DNA from: Mikania micrantha
Lineage: Eukaryota; Streptophyta; Magnoliopsida; Asterales; Asteraceae
Assembly (NCBI GenBank): GCA_009363875.1
Contig: CM018685.1
Coordinates: 54,819,087-54,883,086, forward strand
DNA: 64,000 bases
Reading direction: 5' to 3'
Below, one piece after another: positions 45,435-57,206 of this stretch (position 1 is the first letter of the stretch; the number at the start of each line of letters is the position of its first letter). Below the pieces are notes generated by a model. It was not told the DNA's origin, did not search any database, and saw only the letters and a list, made by a program, of their open reading frames with translations. The translations under genes and the position numbers were made by a program.

Positions 45435-47105
45435 AGGTCCTTAAACTATAGAAATTACAGAAAACATCATTTATGTATAGGGTTTTTCACAATTCTAGTC
45501 CTTTCCGTTAAGAAATGTTAGATTTTGACAAGTTTTCTTAACCATCTTTGGATTCACATAAAAGTCTATCATTCAAGTAATCAATCACTCATCAAATTTG
45601 CGCCGAGCAAACACAATGTAAAAAATAAGTTTAAAAAGAAAGAATCACACTTCTAATATTTAATTTTTATGTTTATAAATAAAAAAAGTTATGTATAAAG
45701 TTAGATATCTTGATAATTAGAAGGAAAGATCACACAGAATAGTGTTAACAAACTTTTATGAACTTAATTAACACTATACGTACACATAAACCAACAATAC
45801 GTAAAACTTAGCCACTTTGTTGCAAAAATAGTAATAATAATAATTAAAAAAATATATTCACTTTTGTATGATTAATTTAACATGTATTGCCAACACTATT
45901 ACACCACTTGACATAAACATTGGCATATGTCTTGCATAATTTACATTTGAGTCTTCATATCTGTTTTCATTTCCAAAATTTGAAAATTTCCTATACATTG
46001 CATTTTCATCTTCTATCTTATGAATGGTTATGCCTCAAATATAAATATAAAGATTCACTATTCATCATTTATATGAATGTTTATGAGCATCTAAGAAGAA
46101 GAAAAAAATATTTAAAATAAGCATATGTGAATAGGAAGCAAATTTCATATACGACATAGAACCTATATGAAATTTTTAGGTTTTAGTTTAGTATAAATGG
46201 GTTTGTTTCAATTTCAAGTTGAACCTATGGAGTTAAATGGGTCATCTTTGTAGTAACGCGACAAGTTCACTGACCCATTTAACCCAACTATTTTTATTTT
46301 ATTTTATTTTATTTTTGTGTTTTTGTCATAAATTACTTGATTGAGTATTTTCTGCTAAAATTTTAAACAAAGAAAGAAATTAAGATAGTAGTTTATAATT
46401 AAATATCATTATTTTTTCTACGCTTGTATTTTATATTATAAAATCGTAACTTTAAATTATTAATATCCTCAAAGTATATGCAAAAATTGGGTATGTCAAC
46501 CCATGAGAATTCGTATCAGGTTTGGCCCTCAAACGAAACCGGTTTAATACCCTAATTTATATTTATTAGTGGTTCTATCCATATGTTGAGGGATTAGCAT
46601 TAAATTATATGTAGGATACCTGTGAATGACAAGGGCAACAGATTCATACCCTATAACACTTGGATATCGGCTGTATGAAACTTCGGTTAGCAGGGCGGTC
46701 AGTGGCTGATTTAGAAAATTTTCCTACGGGTGACAAAAAATAGGTCTGTAAAAATGGGACTAGGTAAAAAGCGGGTCATGCTAGTTGAAATTAAACCATA
46801 ATACAAACCTATTAGGTCGGGGTTTGGTGAACCAACATGTCGCTCCTCTAGTTGAAGTATCGGCCCCTTTTCTGTTGCCTAGGTTACACCTTCGGAATAC
46901 CCCAGAAGGGAACTGGATAAAAAGTGGGTCACATTAGTGGGAAACAAGGGGCCAAAGTCGAACAAGAACCTGCCAAAAACCTGTTGGAGCTGGACAAAGA
47001 AACCGAACCGGTTGTTGATTTTGTTGGCCGGAACCGGTTCTGGAACCGGAACCGTTTAAGAATAAAAAACCGGTCTTCCCACCTCTAATCATATATATGC
47101 CACTA
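45435..47105. other. Intergenic with possible MITE end
   Basis: Very AT-rich. A piece with GAACCGGTT repeats around 47010-47090 ends CTTCCCACCTCTA, again like an inverted TAGAGGTG terminus, suggesting a decayed hAT-like MITE. The ORF 45920-46120 is unrecognised. Confidence 0.4.
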
Positions 47106-47575
47106 GGATTCTAAGCCCAATTTCGATTACATGCAAACAGGCAAACATCAAATACGAAATATTTTGATAACAAAGTAACAAACTAAAGTCTAAACTGGAT
47201 TAATGATACGAGAAAAAAATCACTCCATTAATGGATGTTAACAGAACTAGCTGGCTCAGGGGTGCACATTGCGGTGCTATTTAACATACCGTAAGTTTAA
47301 CATCCAGGTCTTCCGTAAGAAAGAAAACTGAAAAAAAGGGTTTAAATAGTTTTTTTTAATTGATATTCTACTTCTACTTATAAGTTAATCCAAATTAAAT
47401 TACCGTTTGACGGAGATTGAACCCCTGATCTTCACGTATAAAAGACAAAACCTCTATAAAATAACCCAATCACACATTAGCTAGTTAAAAAAATAGTTAG
47501 AAGACCGGGTGCGTCTTTGTGAAAAAAACCAAAAGAAAATTGTCAGCAAGAAACATCAAGCCAATGACCTGGCAA
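47106..47575. repeat. RLP-upstream module, copy C (left part)
   Basis: Third copy of the module at 8432 and 10019, with the same landmarks (GATTACATGCA; AGAACTAGCTGGCT; GGAGATTGAACCC; AAAATTGTCAGCAAGAAA). It breaks off after AATGACCTGG. The remainder resumes near 49630, so ~2 kb was inserted here. Confidence 0.65.
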
Positions 47576-47767
47576 ATATCACCGCCACAACATTTATCCA
47601 CCTCTTCGCTTAACCAGTAGACCACCAACGTCGTTGGCTTCACCATTGCCGTCATCCTACACATGCTGCTGGTAATAAACCCAATTTTCACAACAATAAT
47701 GAAAACCATCAATAAGAACACCAGGTTGGAAGGCCTAGAGTGAGATATCTTTGTCGACTTCACCTGA

Positions 47768-48130
47768 AGCTTGGTTCCACAATCAATTAACAGGTCCAAT
47801 TCGGAGCCATGATTCTTCTTCATTCTTCTCGTCATAGTGTATTGTGCATATTGAGTTTTACGTATTTGATGTATTGAGTTTTTCACTTGAATTGAATCGG
47901 GTTATCATTAATTAACTTCACTTATTTGTCAAATACCCTCACTACCATAATTTTAAACTGCAGCAGCTTATCAACGATGATCCTCGAGCTTGGTTTTATA
48001 ATCAATTGACAGGTCCAATTCGGAGCCCTAATTCTCTTTCATTCGTCTCGTCATATTGTATTGCAGCTTATTCATCTTTACATATTTGATGTATTGAGTT
48101 TTCACTTTAATTGAATTGGGTTATCCATTA
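47768..48130. repeat. Two diverged ~140-bp direct repeats
   Basis: 47768-47905 and 47988-48128 share AGCTTGGTT, CAGGTCCAATTCGGAGCC, CGTCTCGTCAT (TTCTCGTCAT in the left copy) and TATTTGATGTATTGAGTTTT in the same order, about 220 bp apart. On the minus strand an unrecognised ORF (47497-47886) with one hydrophobic segment overlaps the first; I do not call it a gene. Confidence 0.75.
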
Positions 48131-48311
48131 GTTTGATAACCTAGAAATAAATTGTTGTGGTTGAAACCCTAACTCAATTGTCCCCATTTTCTCGAAGATC
48201 CTTGATTTCTGTCTTTAAAATCATACTCAATAAATTGTTACAGCTTCTAATCAATTTATATATTGATTTATCAAAAAATCCAAATATTTATGTGTTTTGA
48301 TTATTTTCAGC

Positions 48312-49034
48312 CTAATGACATGCTCAGTTGATAGCAAAGTGCTTGTATCGGATGTTGATGGTGGATTTTGTACACATTTAAAGGGTCATAAAGGGGTTGT
48401 GACAAGTGTCATTTTCCATCCTGACCCAACTCATCTGCTGGTATTATATTATGATTCACAACCATAAAACATCAATCATCTTATTGTAATTATTTTAATT
48501 GTTCCTTGATCAGTGGTAGTTATGTATCATTTTTAAGTTTGTTCTTATTGCTTAAAAACTAATTGTTCTTATTGTTTTCACTTGTGTGGGTATGGGAATC
48601 TGACAAGCAAGAAATGTGTTGCAATCTTAGAAAGACATCGTTCAACTGTGACTACCATTACAATAAAATGAGATGGATGGACTATGTTGTGTGGTGGCAG
48701 AGATCAGGTACTCTTGAACTATTTGTTTTTTTTATGTGGATTTATTTGTCATCAGCAAACGTTTTATGTTATTCTTACTTTAGTTTTTAATTATCATATA
48801 ATTAATCCCTCAATTAATGTGCTGATAACTTTAGGTTGTAAACTTGTGGAATATTCATGACTACAACAACATAATGGGTATACCCACCAACGAAGCAATT
48901 GAATATGTATGTGTTACTGGTACAAAAACTTCATTTGCTTCATGTCTGCAAAGCAAGAACACTACTGATAAATCAGCAATTCAATTTCTAAATGTCGATG
49001 AACAGGGAAATATACCAATATGGAATTCTCATGG
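48312..49034 (+). pseudogene. UTP13/TBL3-like WD40 gene fragment with introns
   Basis: Three exon-like blocks. 48312-48440 encodes VLVSDVDGGFCTHLKGHKG and VVTSVIFHPDP. About 48588-48717 encodes LTSKKCVAIL, ERH and GGRDQ and contains an in-frame TGA. 48835-49034 encodes VVNLWNIHDYN and ends at a GTAAGA donor. These match, from memory, adjacent WD40 repeats of plant UTP13 (transducin beta-like 3), part of the nucleolar U3 snoRNP processome for 18S rRNA. A WD-repeat Trp is changed to Ser. Retained introns mean DNA-level capture, not retroposition. Flanking exons are absent on both sides. Confidence 0.75.
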
Positions 49035-49629
49035 GTAAGAACACATAGTGAAGAAATAACATGCGTAATATTCTTTCTGTATTTATAAATTTGATGTTTG
49101 CAAGCAGTGCAGTCTGCCTATTTCAGTAACCATCTTCAAATGTTACAGTCAACAATATAAATTTAGATTAATACGTTTCTATATACATTTTCAATTAAAA
49201 TATAAAGAGGTGTATTCAGAAGTCTAAAAAATTAAGGGATTAAATATTCTAGAAGGTATCGTTTACTAGATTTAATTGTTGAAGTTATTTTAAGTACTTG
49301 AATTTAATTTACAAACACAATGATTATTGAGTTCTTTTTGTTTTGTATTATTATATGATGCTAATGTGGTTGGAGTACCTTTGATGCTTTTATTTTCAGG
49401 ATACATGTGTGATGTGTTGTTTGTTTCTCAATTGAATTTATGATCTCCATTATGTGAAGTTATTTGCATGATTTAAGATTTTTACTCTGTGGTTAGTCTT
49501 TTAGTAAATTTTTATTATCTTACAAGATGTACTTAAACCTTAAACAAATATTATTTTTATTTAGAATGCAAAGAAATAGTATCTTTTCATTATAACATTA
49601 AACTACCCGGCCACCAGACGGGTATAAAA
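49035..49629. other. Right part of the ~2-kb insertion, no gene seen
   Basis: AT-rich. It may be the downstream intron of the UTP13-like gene; no further exon recognised. Confidence 0.35.
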
Positions 49630-49760
49630 CCAGTTACGAATTGGCTCAGGCTGCTTTTGCTTTACTTCTCAAGGAAGACATATATTAATACCCAGCAATA
49701 TTCATATTTCCAAGATATGAAAATAGAAAAACATTTTACCGTAGCATCAGGCATATCCTT
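49630..49760. repeat. RLP-upstream module, copy C (right part)
   Basis: Resumes with TTACGAATTGG and GCTGCTTTTGCTTTACTT, then CCCAGCAATATTCATATTTC and GATATGAAAATAGAAAA, as in copies A (~8910) and B (~10600). Confidence 0.6.
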
Positions 49761-49814
49761 AATTAGTTTGCTAAAACTAGCAAATATTTTAATACTAATC
49801 TCATCTCGGCTCAA

Positions 49815-50230
49815 ATGTTTCGGGTTTACCCGTCAAGTTTGGGCAGACAATTGGACTTGACTTGGCTCGTAGATTTTTTGTAAAATTAGGTCCACACAAA
49901 AATTGATTTTCTAATTAACTCGTACAAGTTCACATATGGAGACAGTATGAGTTTACTTGACTTTGAAAGATAATATGTTTGTATGGACATGAAAATTTGG
50001 CAACTCACTTGGGCCAAATTAATGGACATAAATCGGTCTTTTATCTTATCAACTTCCAAACTCTATTATTTACACTCCGCCCGTTTACTTGGATTTTTAA
50101 GACTTCCAAACCGGTCGTTACGGAAAAACGAAAGGCACTTGTGACAGCTAAATTAACTTACGAGTATAAATTGAAGCTTCACATGCATCCTCTTGTAAAC
50201 CAAAATTGAGCGACTGCTATTTCTTTTTCA
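49815..50230 (+). promoter_or_regulatory. Promoter region of the RLP pseudogene
   Basis: Close copy of 10877-11312. TATAAAT is at 50165-50171. The same leader precedes an ATG at 50241 (M-S-V-G-F), the position equivalent to the RLP start at 11313. Confidence 0.55.
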
Positions 50231-50240
50231 ATAAAAGCAA

Positions 50241-51650
50241 TATGAGTGTCGGGTTTTCAATTTCTTATTTATCATCTAATTGTCCCTTGTGGTTGCTTCT
50301 TGTTTTGGCTTTGTTTCATTTGTGCTTCTCTGATCAAAAGTCTCCTCATGGGTTATGCATGGAGGGTGAGAGGCAAGCACTTATTCGGTTCAAGCATGGC
50401 CTCATAGACGAAGCAGATCGGCTTGCTTCTTGGGCTGGTGAGAAGAGCGACTGTTGCAAATGGGTTGGAATTGTTTGTGATAACATCACTGCAATCTCTA
50501 ATAAGGAAATGGAAGAAATCGTTAAGCAGATGTTAGGAGGGTATTTAAGTCCATCATTGTTGGAGCTGAAGCAACTCAAGCATCTAGATTTGAGCTGCAA
50601 TGATTTTAAAGGGATCCAAATTCCAGGCTTCATAGGTTCTCTTGGAAACTTGAGGTATCTTAACCTGTCTCAATCAAACTTTCGTGGGATTATCCCTCCT
50701 CAAATTGGGACTATTTCAGAGCTACGTGTTCTTTCTCTTGGAAATGTGTATGAAGGAACAAGTTTCATAACGAAAATGCAATGGCTGTCAGGTCTTCGTT
50801 GGTTGCATCATATCTAGATTTGAGCTGCAATGATTTTAAAGGGATCCAAATTCCAGGCTTCATAGGTTCTCTTGGAAACTTGAGGTATCTTAACCTGTCT
50901 CAATCAAACTTTCGTGGGATTATCCCTCCTCAAATTGGGAATATTTCAGAGCTACGTGTTCTTTCTCTTGGAAATGTGTATGAAGGAACAAGTTTCATAA
51001 CGAAAATGCAATGGCTGTCAGGTCTTCGTTGGTTGCATCATTTGGATATGAGTGGCATAGACCTTAGCAAAGCTACTGATTGGTTTCAGGTGATTAACAC
51101 CCTCCCTTCTTTGGTCGAACTGCACTTGCCTGCTTGTCAACTCTTGGATATACATCCCGATGTTCCTAGTCTTAATGTAACATCCCTTTCCCTGCTTGAT
51201 ATTTCTTTCAATGGTTTTCGTAACACTTATATTCCACAGTGGATTTTCAGTCTAACAAGCCTTGTTTCATTGGATTTTAGTGATTGTGGCTTTATACCTC
51301 TTCCTAGTAGTATTTACAGCTTCTGACTTCTCTTGAGTCGCTTGATGCCAGTGGGAATTATTTCATGAGTTCTCCGTTGGTATTAAAGCAATTGTATGGT
51401 AACTTGAAATTTTTAGATATTAGTGATTGTGGTGTTTCGAGTTCAGCGCTTCATTCCCTTCATAACTTGAGCTCTCTTCTTAGGCTTGACGTGTCTGGAA
51501 ACCAACTCACCAAGGAAATACCAAATTCGTTTGGTAGCTTTTGTAACTTGAGAGAGATTGTTTTGTCATTCAACAATTTTGGTACCATTGGTTTAACACA
51601 CATTCTCAAAAGTTTTTTTGATTGCAAATCACCGAATTTGTAGTCATTAT
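50241..51650 (+). pseudogene. LRR receptor-like protein, second copy, broken and truncated
   Basis: From ATG 50241 it matches the RLP at 11313 (signal peptide, LRRNT with CCKW, first LRRs) but lacks ~60 bases after the LRRNT. A 230-bp tandem duplication (50584-50813 and 50814-51043) breaks the frame at ~50814. A 7-bp deletion at ~51322 creates a stop after S-S-I-Y-S-F. AAG-to-TAG at 51641-51643 gives a further stop. Coding similarity ends at about 51650, where a TRIM-like piece and then a Sirevirus element are inserted. The missing 3' half, if it exists, would lie beyond the window. Confidence 0.9.
50584..51043 (+). repeat. 230-bp tandem duplication in the RLP pseudogene
   Basis: Two adjacent copies with period 230 and one visible mismatch (GGGACTATT versus GGGAATATT). 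230 is not a multiple of three, so the duplication itself shifts the frame. Confidence 0.95.
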
Positions 51651-51651
51651 T

Positions 51652-52011
51652 TGTTGGGTTAATCTTGATGGTTCGGGTTCAACAAACGGGTCATGGGTCA
51701 GAGTTTTAGTATTTTAGCATGTGTTTAAATTAGTGTTTGAGTTTTGTTAGTCTTTTGGGTTGAGTTCTCTCGTTTGGCTTGTAACAATGGTATCAGAGAC
51801 AACTCGGAGTGGTGGCCCACGGAGTGGTGGCCTGGAAGGAGCCAGCCGTGACCAACGTGGCCGTGACCAACGAGGATGTTGGCCCTTAAGGAGGGTCGAT
51901 TGTTACGGATCGAAACCATTGCAAGGTATGGGACTTGTCCCACATCGGTTGTATGAGCAATTGATGTGGGGTTTATAAGTCAAATGGGCTCTCTCACCCA
52001 TCAGACTAGTC
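51652..52011 (+). mobile_element. TRIM-like LTR element piece
   Basis: Starts TGTTGGGTTAATC, a terminus like that of the LTRs at 5352. After ~136 bases ending GTAACA comes TGGTATCAGAGA (51789-51800), a near-perfect tRNA-Met primer site. About 150 bases on, a purine run AAGGAGGG precedes TGTTACGG and the phrase GGGACTTGTCCCACATCGG, common in plant TRIM LTRs. The two LTR-like parts are not copies of each other, so this may be two short elements or a rearranged one. It is cut by the Sirevirus at 52012. Confidence 0.5.
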
Positions 52012-52909
52012 TGTTGGATCGGGTTGTTTGATCTAAACAACACTTTACAAGTATTTCTCTAATACAATCTAACAGATGCGGATGGTCTGTTAGAAGGATC
52101 TCACAAACACTCAAACGATGAACAAATAATCTTTGAATAACAATAAGAACACAAGAGTAAATTCAAGCTCAAAGATATATTTCTCTCAAAGTATTACAAG
52201 TGTTGAAAACAGACAAGCACACTGAACTAATTACAATGAGAGGTTATATAGCCAAGGCTACAACCGTATACTCTTAGGAATACAAGTTGGATATACTAGA
52301 CAATACATGAAGTAAAGCTTATTCTAGTATGTAGAGTGTCTTAACAGGCTAAGACACTCAATTACAATTATTACAAATATAGACATTGACTTAACCAAAG
52401 ACTAGCTAAATACAAAATGCATTTAATGTTGTTGATCTTCAAGGCTTCAGATGATCTTTTGCATTTAATGCTGACAAAGGAAAGTAAGGTGCTGTGTCTT
52501 ACTATCGGTATGTTCTTTTTGTTTTTACTCAGACCAGCATGTCTTATGTCAGTCCCTTTTGTACTATACAAGTGATCAACTACAGTCTTTGTCAAAGGAT
52601 AAACCTCGGAAGTCTTTGTCTTTGTCTTGTCTTTGGAGCAGAAGAGAATCTTCGGAAGCTGTTACTCTTCGGAAGTCTTTAGTTCTTCAGAAGCTTTAAG
52701 TATTCAGAAGCTCTGAAGTTTTATCACCAAGTGTTGACCTTCCGAAGTGTTTGTCTTGTACAGCCTTCAGTAGGAGTGAGTTACCCTTCGTAAGCAATGT
52801 TGCTTCCGAAGCGGAACTCCTTCCTTCCGAAGGCTGTTTGTCTGTGTAGTCTCTTATACTTAGACAAAAATTGAAGTTTGGTGAGCATCAGCCTTTATTA
52901 GTCTTTACA
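52012..52909 (-). repeat. 3' LTR of Sirevirus element 2
   Basis: 898 bp, bounded by TGTAAAG and CCAACA on the minus strand. It has CTTCNGAAG motifs in U3 (about 52650-52840) and a TATATAA box near 52247. Distinguished from the element 1 LTR by, for example, CTGAACTAATTACAATG in place of TTAACAGGTTTACAATG. Confidence 0.9.
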
Positions 52910-52941
52910 GTCTCCCCCTAGGTTGATGCTACCAAAACTTC

Positions 52942-55900
52942 TTATGGGATTCTCCTTACTATTTTCTCTCCTCTTAGGACTTGTGCCCTTGCCTTTACCC
53001 ATCTGAGCGCTTGTCTCCCTTCTGATCCATTGTCTGGATTTTCAAGAGGGAGATTTTCCAAATTAAAAACAAAGGGCTCAGCTAGCACAATCAGTTGTGC
53101 CAAATCCAAAACCTTTATTCCTCCATTGATCAGAAAGAGAGTAAACTCCTTGTGAACTATATTGTAGCTCCACCTTTCAATAGGGACGTAGGTATGATAA
53201 TGCTTTAGTTCATAAAGATCTTTTGGATGTTCTTTGGGCATTGAGGCTGCTGGTTTGGCTTTTGGTCCTGGGGGAGGTGACTCTGGCTCAGAGTCAGAGG
53301 AGATGGCAGATGTTCTCTTTTTCTTCCTGGCTATGCTCTTCCTTCTTCTGAATCTTGGTTTGTCTTGAGCAGTAGCTTGACTCCTCTGATCTCTGGCCTG
53401 CTGTACTTCCACATTTGTTCCCACTGCTGCACCTGTTGTTGCAGTGGGCTGTGGACCAGCATCCTCAGTTGTTGAGGCCTCTCTCCTCCCCTCATTAACT
53501 GTTGTTTGTTGTTTTCTTGCAGTCTGTTTACCCTTCTTTATCTTGATCATTGAAGAGATAGGCATGTTATCCATGGAGGGACTTGTTGGAGGAGAGGCTT
53601 GTTCTTCCTTAGGGTTTTGGGGGAACATGTTGGGGAACATGGCTTTAGTAACTTCCCCACACATGACTTCTTCTCCCTCTCTGATCCCTGCACCAGAGAG
53701 GGGAAACTCTATCCTTGCTCCTCCCCCTAAACCTAAGCCTATAATTAGGCTTGCCTTTTGAGCCCGTATCTGCTCAATTGAAGGCAACTCACCTCTGGCT
53801 ACTTTAGCCTTGATATCTCAAATGTGCATATCCATGGTTGAGTTCTTCATAGGGCCTAACTGCCGAGCATGGAAGCCATATTCTAGTAGGAAAGCTTTCA
53901 GGTTGTCTCTGTAAGCCTTATCCCTCTGTGTCTTTGTGAGTTTCTTTTGGGCTTTTGATGCAGCAACTGCCTGTTCCTGCTGCTGCACCTTGTCCAGCTC
54001 GGCAGCCATCTGAGGCACCGACCAGAGCAATACTTCATCGAAATCATATCCCTTCTCTTCAAGTAGAGCAGAGAGTCTGATCCGCTCTTCATCTTGTGCA
54101 GTGTCTGGTCAGCCCTTCCTTTTCTTTGGAATCCTCTCCTCTTGTTCAGCTTCCTCCTCTGGGGTTAGTTTTCTTTTTCCTTTGTCATCTGCTGTTAGTT
54201 TTACCCCAGAGGAAATGGATCCTGTTGCCTCACCAGCTGGTTCTGTAACTTCACCAGCTGGTTCATTGGCAAGTAGCTCCTCTGTGGAGGAAACATCCAA
54301 TATGACTGGGCCTTCGGAAGCAGCTGCAGCTTCGGAGTTAACCTTAGCATTCACTGCCTCCTCCAGTTGACCAAGCACCTTAGATGATTCCTTATTAGTC
54401 TCCACACAGAGCTCAGGATTGGAGGAGAGGTCTTCTTCAGCCATTGTCTCAGAAGGAGACACAAGTGCCAAGGAGATAGGTTGTTCTTGATTTGGTTCTT
54501 CTATGGCATCCTGGGCTGTAGTGTTATCAGGAGACTTAGTCCCAGAAGGGGACACAGGTTCCATGGAGATGAAAGGTTGTTCTTGAGTAGTTTCCTCCAT
54601 GGCAACCTGAGTTGCAGTCTCAGCAGGGGACTGAGGTTCCAAGGAGACATGTGTTGTACCTTGGTCGGTCTCTTTGGCAACCTCACCAGCCTCAGAAGAA
54701 GAAGAAGAGGAAGTAGTAGAATCATGAAAGTAAGTGCTCAAGAATTCATTCCATTCATTAGTCAGAGTGACTAATGATGGGTTGGATTCTTGTGCAGGTT
54801 CCTCTTCTCTTGCTTCTGGTCCTGACCCTGCCACTGTCACCTTCTCCCCCTTTTTGGTAGCATCAGGAGAAACATAGGTAGTTGTAGCAGGATCAGGATG
54901 GAAGGGTGTTAGGATCACTGGGGGACGCCTCCTGAGGTCCAGAATAGTGGCATCTTTAGCCTGGATCTGAAGCCGCAGGGCAGCAACCTCAGCTTCCAGG
55001 TGAGCTACCCTGGCTTGGAGGGATGAAATGGTATCCGTCAATTCCTTTGTTGTGGTGCCCTCATCTACCGGAGTAGAATCACTGGGCGATGGAGTCCTGA
55101 GCCCAGCTCCTGCCCCTCCACCACCAGCTGTGGTGTCTTGGCACCCTGGATTCCCTTCATTGAGAAGGGCTTCAAAGAAGTCCTCCCCAACAAAGGTTGC
55201 TGCAGGTGAGGTCCTAGTGCCTGTACCACTGTCCTGTAGATCTTGATTAAGATCAACAGTAGTGGCAGCCTCACTTGCATTGACCCCTTCAGAACTACTG
55301 GGGCCAACCTCTGACATAATAGGCTCTGGGTCAGGGAACCTAGCCTGTAACTGTGTCACCACTCTCATTAGTGTTTGGGTAATAGGAGAGAGTGGTTCCT
55401 CCACAACTACAGTAGATGTTCCTTGAGCCTGGGTAATAGTATAGGTGGGGGGCATTTCTAGATGGTAAGAACCTGGAGACTTGGGAGACAGTCTCTGATC
55501 TAAGGGAGTTGCTTCTCAGAAGCAGACTCAATAATAGGGGTATCCGTTTGGATATTCTCAGGTATGTGTTGTGACATACTCTGAGGGCTTTCTGGCTGGT
55601 TAAGGGCATCCACAGGTTCAAGAGGAACAACCTGTGGTGTAATTATAGGTGTGGTTTGCACCTGAGGTGGAACTGTGCCCAGATCAGTTCTTTTCACCTT
55701 TTTCTTGATAGGTTCAGAAGAAGGGGCCTGTGCAGCTGTAGAGAGCTGCACAGGGGTTCGTTTGCGTTTGTAGGTTATCTTTATAGGGTGTGGAACAGAG
55801 GTGGAAGGTGTGGGTTCAGCATCTGTGGGTGCAACAGAGCTGTCACCTTCTGGAGTAGGCATCTCCATAGAAGGAAGAAGAGGAGTGAAATTTCCAGAAA

Positions 55901-56606
55901 ACTGGGCACTCTTCTTCTTCAATTGAACAAAAACCTTGGAAGTGACCAAGGGGATTTTGTATATATTCCCAGAGAGGGAGAGGGCAGATCCCAACTCACC
56001 ATAGAAAATTTGCTGCAAAAATCTGGGATACATACATAACTTCTTTGGTGACGAAATATTGTCAACCAAATTATTAAATATAAAAGCAGAAAAGTTAAAA
56101 GTTCGGTTTGAAACCAAGCCATGAATAGCAGAGGCTAACTCAGATGGAACTTGATCCCAACCGCCGGTTTTATTAGAAAGACAGTGCAAAAACAAATGTA
56201 TGAGGTACTTGTAATTATAGGACACTCTACCCTTCAAATAAGTTGTTGAAGGGAGAGGACCTTCGTACCCCATGGACCTGAAGGTCACTGCTACCTCATC
56301 CTTAGTGAATGAGACCCTTCCCCCGGCATCACACAGTTGAAGATGCCGACAGATGGTCTCCACTGTGATAGAAATGGGATGAGCATCAATGGTGGCATTC
56401 AAAATCCGACCATTGGGAGATGAAGAGACCGAACATGACGCCCAAAATTGTTGGTGATGAGATTCATACACCAAGGGCTTAACAGTGAGAGCAAAATTAT
56501 ACCTGCTCCTTTGAAGAAAGGAAATAATCGGTGCGAAGTCAGCATCATGTTCCGCTGATAACTCCGCTGGTAGATTGTGAGCAAGTTTGAAGGGAAGGAG
56601 AGCCAT
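52942..56606 (-). pseudogene. Extra ORF in envelope position of Sirevirus element 2 (ORFx)
   Basis: Closely related to 24345-28014 and starts at ATG 56606. The conserved N-terminal domain, NLS-like KKKVKR, low-complexity region and coiled coil are kept. It is broken by a one-base deletion near 55515 and by CGA-to-TGA changes at 54109-54111 and 53818-53820. The last 281 codons (53787-52942) are open and read to the natural end (G-E-K-I-V-R-R-I-P). The lesions differ from those of element 1, so the ancestral ORF was continuous over more than 1,100 codons. Confidence 0.75.
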
Positions 56607-57206
56607 GGTGATCGACGGTTTTTAGGTTAGGGATCGACGGTTTTTAGGTTAGATTTGAAGATGAAAGCAATTCGAAATAAAACGGAGAGAGAAGATGAAT
56701 GAGCAGGAGACCTTTTATACCTTCGGATGTCAGTATTTAATATAGAAGCACATTAAATTTTGAGATCCGAATGTCAGAAAAAGGTCTTCCGAATACAACT
56801 CATTTATTATTCAAAATTTTCTAAGTACAAAGGTCTTCCGATAGGATATGTATCGGAAGAGGTTCATGAGACCAAGAATGTTCTTCGGAAGATACTTACT
56901 TCCGAAGAATATACAAGTATATCATCCGAAGTGTATCTTCTGAAGACTTAGATAAATTCATCAGAATTGTTCTTCGGAAGACACTTTCTTCTGAATAGAA
57001 GATTCAGAAGATTTTGCATCCGAAGTTATAATGTATCGGAAGTTTAAGACTTCAGAAGGAAAGTTATCTTCTGAAGTGTGACATCTTCCGACCTAAGGAA
57101 GGAATAATGCTTCCGAAGACTTAAACTATCTTCTGAAGAGTAATTACTCGTCAGAAGATACTTTAAGTTTATCTTCCGAAGAATTATTAATTCCTTATTG
57201 ATTCAT
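56607..57206 (-). promoter_or_regulatory. Spacer with CTTCNGAAG array and internal TATA box, element 2
   Basis: Same arrangement as 28015-28614, with TATAAAA at 56719-56713, 107 bases before the ATG. The motif array is kept, and one site (CTTCCGAAG near 57111) is intact here but mutated (CTTCCAAAG) in element 1. Confidence 0.5.

Larger units (their letters stand above)
47576..49629. mobile_element. ~2-kb insertion carrying a gene fragment (Helitron-like?)
   Basis: Sequence absent from module copies A and B. It contains two ~140-bp direct repeats and the UTP13-like exons. Near its right border TACCCG...CGGGTA can form a hairpin (49602-49623) followed within ten bases by CCAG and then host TTACGAATT. 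This is one base away from a Helitron CTAG-T end. The left border is not sharp and no canonical TC start can be proven, so the element class is a guess. Confidence 0.3.

Noticed and set aside
47497..47886. 129-codon minus-strand ORF with a hydrophobic segment
   Set aside because: It spans the border of the duplicated module and the inserted DNA, matches no family I know and overlaps a direct repeat, so it is probably fortuitous.
48312..49034. Functional WD40 gene
   Set aside because: Only three exons are present, with an in-frame stop and a lost WD tryptophan, inside an insertion.
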